Assembly (NCBI GenBank): GCA_003562145.1
Contig: PWWA01000016.1
Location: forward strand, 1 to 8,608
Direction of reading: 5' to 3'
Source: Candidatus Woesearchaeota archaeon
Lineage (GTDB): Archaea > Nanobdellota > Nanobdellia > Woesearchaeales > 21-14-0-10-32-9
Length of the DNA stretch: 8,608 nucleotides
In this document: in pieces, positions 6,969 to 8,608 of the stretch
Position numbering within the stretch: the first letter of the stretch is position 1
Layout: each line of letters begins with the position of its first letter
Notes under the pieces: generated by a model
What the model was told of the DNA's origin: nothing
Database searches by the model: none
The model's input: the letters and a program-made list of their open reading frames with translations, nothing else
Position numbers and translations under genes: made by a program

Positions 6969-8150
6969 TTATCTTACTCTTACGCGCATTTCTGTAATTG
7001 TTATGTCTTGCAGTGGTCTTATCTCGATTGAGTTCGTGCCAGGCCTTACAAAATTGTCTATGTTCCTAGAATCCTCTCGTTTTGCAGTGTTTATGCCCAT
7101 GAGGTAGCCGTTGATGAATATCTCGAGGCGTTTTTGCTCTGTGTTCGGGAAGTTAAATTCTAGTGTTACGTCCCGGCTTTGTTTTAGCACGTATTCATCG
7201 TTATGCTCTTCGAATAATTCGTCTTTGAGAAAGAAGTAATATACTGGGTATTCGGGGTCTTTTAGTGTTCCTGTAAATCTTAGGCTGTCTACTAATACTT
7301 GTCCTTCGCCTACTCTGAATTCAAACGCGTTTTTTCCTTCCCTGAGGTATTCTTTGCTGATTGTATATGTGTTTAGCACGTTGCAATCCGGGATTCCTCT
7401 GAAGATTCTTTGGTTGTTAAGCCTTACTTCGAATTCCCTTACTTGTGTTTGCTCGCAAACAGGGGTGTATCTTATCCTGGCTATTTCCATGTTCTCATAT
7501 TCTTTTTCGGACAAAACAATTTCCTGTATGTTTTCGCTTAGGGATACATCGGTTATGTCTCCTAGGACTCGTATGTTTTTTAGGTTGTATTGGTTGTACC
7601 TCCAGAATAATAGTCCGGGGCTGTCCACTGAGAATTCAAGTATGTTCCGCCTCTCCAAAAGGCCAGAGTCCAAGTATATTGGCGGGGAGTTGCCTTCTCT
7701 TAGCTCTCCCCTGTATATAGTTCTTCCGTTAAGGGTTATATGAAGCCTTCCACGTGTGTTTCCCTCGATGTTGAATGAGAGCATCATGTTTTGGGTTAAT
7801 CCAGGGCTTGCCTCGAATTCCATCTTGTCAGTTATATCATCGAAAACAGAGTTCTTTACGTATATGCTGGTCTTGCTTGCAATTACGCGTGCATGCGTAT
7901 CTGTGCTTACCGTGAAGGAAGACAAGTCGTAGACTCGTTCATCGAATCCAACGTATTCTATTCTCCCTACGTGTTCCCTTAGTATTACGCCTATTATGAC
8001 TTCGCCGTTTTCCCCGTTTTCAGTTATGTTAGGGTCTAAGAGGCGCTCCCTGTCTTCCGGAGGCAGGAATAATATGTAAAGTATTATCAGCACAGTTATT
8101 ACGATTACGAGTATGGCTGAGCTGCTCGCAGCCTGCGCTTTCCTATCCAT
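6969..8150 (-). CDS. Single-pass surface protein with prepilin-like N-terminus and three beta repeats
   Basis: The product has 393 residues from the ATG at 8150. The N-terminus reads MDRKAQAASSSA, then an uncharged hydrophobic segment (about 12-29) and a Pro-Pro. A basic RK followed by Ala-Gln and a long hydrophobic helix resembles archaeal class III (prepilin/archaellin) signals, cut just before the hydrophobic part; without cutting it would be an N-in, C-out membrane anchor. The exterior part is beta-rich. Three similar modules lie at about 134-197, 237-295 and 340-392, each with a strand ending in Leu/Ile-Asn-Gly/Asn, an Arg-Gly or Met-Gly turn and an Asn-x-hydrophobic-Glu strand. Two cysteines (232, 256) bracket the second module and could pair. 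An upstream in-frame ATG at 8162 would add four residues, but the GGGAG at 8156-8160 then falls inside the gene, so 8150 is preferred. It is the first gene of the surface cluster; the next starts 24 bases after its stop. Function is unknown. Confidence 0.87.
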   Translation of the reverse strand: MDRKAQAASSSAILVIVITVLIILYILFLPPEDRERLLDPNITENGENGEVIIGVILREHVGRIEYVGFDERVYDLSSFTVSTDTHARVIASKTSIYVKNSVFDDITDKMEFEASPGLTQNMMLSFNIEGNTRGRLHITLNGRTIYRGELREGNSPPIYLDSGLLERRNILEFSVDSPGLLFWRYNQYNLKNIRVLGDITDVSLSENIQEIVLSEKEYENMEIARIRYTPVCEQTQVREFEVRLNNQRIFRGIPDCNVLNTYTISKEYLREGKNAFEFRVGEGQVLVDSLRFTGTLKDPEYPVYYFFLKDELFEEHNDEYVLKQSRDVTLEFNFPNTEQKRLEIFINGYLMGINTAKREDSRNIDNFVRPGTNSIEIRPLQDITITEMRVRVR

Positions 8151-8154
8151 AATA

Positions 8155-8160
8155 ACTCCC
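8155..8160 (-). promoter_or_regulatory. Ribosome binding site deciding the start at 8150
   Basis: The - strand reads GGGAGT here, with GGAG five to six bases before the ATG at 8150. The alternative ATG at 8162 overlaps this site and has no purine-rich sequence of its own just upstream. That makes 8150 the better start for the prepilin-like protein. Confidence 0.6.
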
Positions 8161-8173
8161 ATTACAATATCAG

Positions 8174-8195
8174 TATTTAAACATTTTGATTTATA
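8174..8195 (-). promoter_or_regulatory. Promoter region of the surface-protein cluster (two TATA-like boxes)
   Basis: Two TATA-like elements lie on the - strand: TATAAATC at 8188-8195 and TTTAAATA at 8174-8181. With the usual spacing, the first would start RNA near 8166, giving a leader of about 16 bases that includes the SD site. The second would start RNA almost exactly at the ATG at 8150, giving a leaderless message. Both predictions disfavour the ATG at 8162. Which box is used cannot be read from the sequence. Confidence 0.5.
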
Positions 8196-8201
8196 GCCGA
8201 G

Positions 8202-8207
8202 AAAAAA
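8202..8207 (-). terminator. Short T-tract after the topoisomerase VI A gene
   Basis: After the stop codon at 8221 the - strand runs through an A-rich stretch and then GGTTTTTTCTC, with six T at 8202-8207. This is a modest archaeal-type termination signal placed just before the promoter of the next unit. It has no clear hairpin, and some read-through into the surface cluster is possible. Confidence 0.4.
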
Positions 8208-8220
8208 CCTTGTTTTTTTT

Positions 8221-8608
8221 TTATTCTAGCCAGTCCTTTTTGTTCTTGAGCTTTTCGGGCAGGTAATCGCTTATCACGAAGTTTAGCCCGTGCTTAGCGA
8301 GTGCTTGCTGCTCAGCCCTATTCTTTGACTTTAATAGCTTGTCAAGGGCGTCTTGCCAAGTCTTATACGTTTTTACGAATGGATCGTTCTTCAAGCCATC
8401 CTTTATCCTCTTTATATCTACTTCTTCCAAGGGGTGTGTTGGCAGCTTATATGCTTCTATGTCCTTCGGGGTTATACCTATGAACTTAGCCCTGGGCACG
8501 CAGAAGAACTCGTTTATATGCGCAGCATTACCAGACCCTACTTTTAGTGTCCTGTAAATGTTTAGGTAGCCGTATGGGTCACCGTCCGTAAACACATATA
8601 CTGGCTTA
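8221..8608 (-). CDS. top6A: DNA topoisomerase VI subunit A, C-terminal fragment
   Basis: This is the A (Spo11-like) subunit of the type IIB topoisomerase VI, which makes the double-strand cut and passes DNA together with the ATPase subunit B. Only about the last 128 residues are in the window; the frame is open to the right edge and the gene starts beyond it. The fragment begins KPVYVFTDGDPYG, which contains the Toprim metal-binding Asp-x-Asp. It continues with FIGITPKDIEAYKLP and ends with the family signature RAEQQAL, HGLNFVISDYLPEKL. A full subunit is roughly 360-390 residues, so the catalytic tyrosine and winged-helix region lie outside. A GTG at 8593-8595 is an internal Val, not a start. 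Subunit B is often encoded next to subunit A in archaea and would be off the right edge. The stop at 8221 is followed by a short T-tract. Confidence 0.96.
   Translation of the reverse strand, partial: KPVYVFTDGDPYGYLNIYRTLKVGSGNAAHINEFFCVPRAKFIGITPKDIEAYKLPTHPLEEVDIKRIKDGLKNDPFVKTYKTWQDALDKLLKSKNRAEQQALAKHGLNFVISDYLPEKLKNKKDWLE

Noticed and set aside
8593..8595. GTG as the start of a short topoisomerase-like gene
   Set aside because: The codon is the conserved Val just before the Toprim Asp-x-Asp of topoisomerase VI A, and the frame continues upstream with the family sequence.

Overview
The window looks like a piece of an archaeal chromosome. Two genes are firmly archaeal: the replication factor C small subunit on the + strand (340-1308) and the C-terminal end of the DNA topoisomerase VI A subunit on the - strand (8221 to the right edge). 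Short TATA boxes sit about 25 bases before likely transcript starts, T-tracts follow stop codons, Shine-Dalgarno (SD) sites are present and spacing is compact. Poorly characterised lipoproteins beside core replication genes would fit a DPANN-type archaeon (Woesearchaeota-like), but that placement is inference from gene style and no marker here proves it.

Layout from left to right: the 3' end of an unrecognised + strand gene (1-284); a promoter and rfcS (340-1308); a 19-base convergent junction with a T-tract for the opposite strand; then five - strand genes, transcribed right to left. In transcription order these are a membrane-anchored beta-rich protein with a prepilin-like N-terminus (8150-6969), a 753-residue protein with a charged cytoplasmic region, five predicted membrane segments and a large ectodomain (6944-4683), and three predicted lipoproteins (4690-3650, 3609-2293, 2266-1328). 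A promoter and SD site lie just upstream of the first of these, separated from topoisomerase VI by a T-tract. No stretch longer than about 70 bases lacks a gene. I see no RNA gene, mobile element or CRISPR array.

The notable part is the five-gene cell-surface cluster at 1328-8150. By eye, the three lipoproteins are full-length paralogues. Each has a lipobox cysteine, two beta-rich domains carrying an Asn-x-Gly-type motif, and the same six extra cysteines in the same order, with near-identical spacing for the first three. The ectodomain of the five-pass membrane protein appears to share the same domain layout and the same closing motif. The first protein carries three copies of a different beta module. 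The genes are tightly packed (one 8-base overlap; gaps of 24, 40 and 26 bases), so they are probably co-transcribed and may build one envelope complex. I do not recognise the system by name. Its function is unknown; adhesion, an envelope scaffold or an appendage base are guesses.
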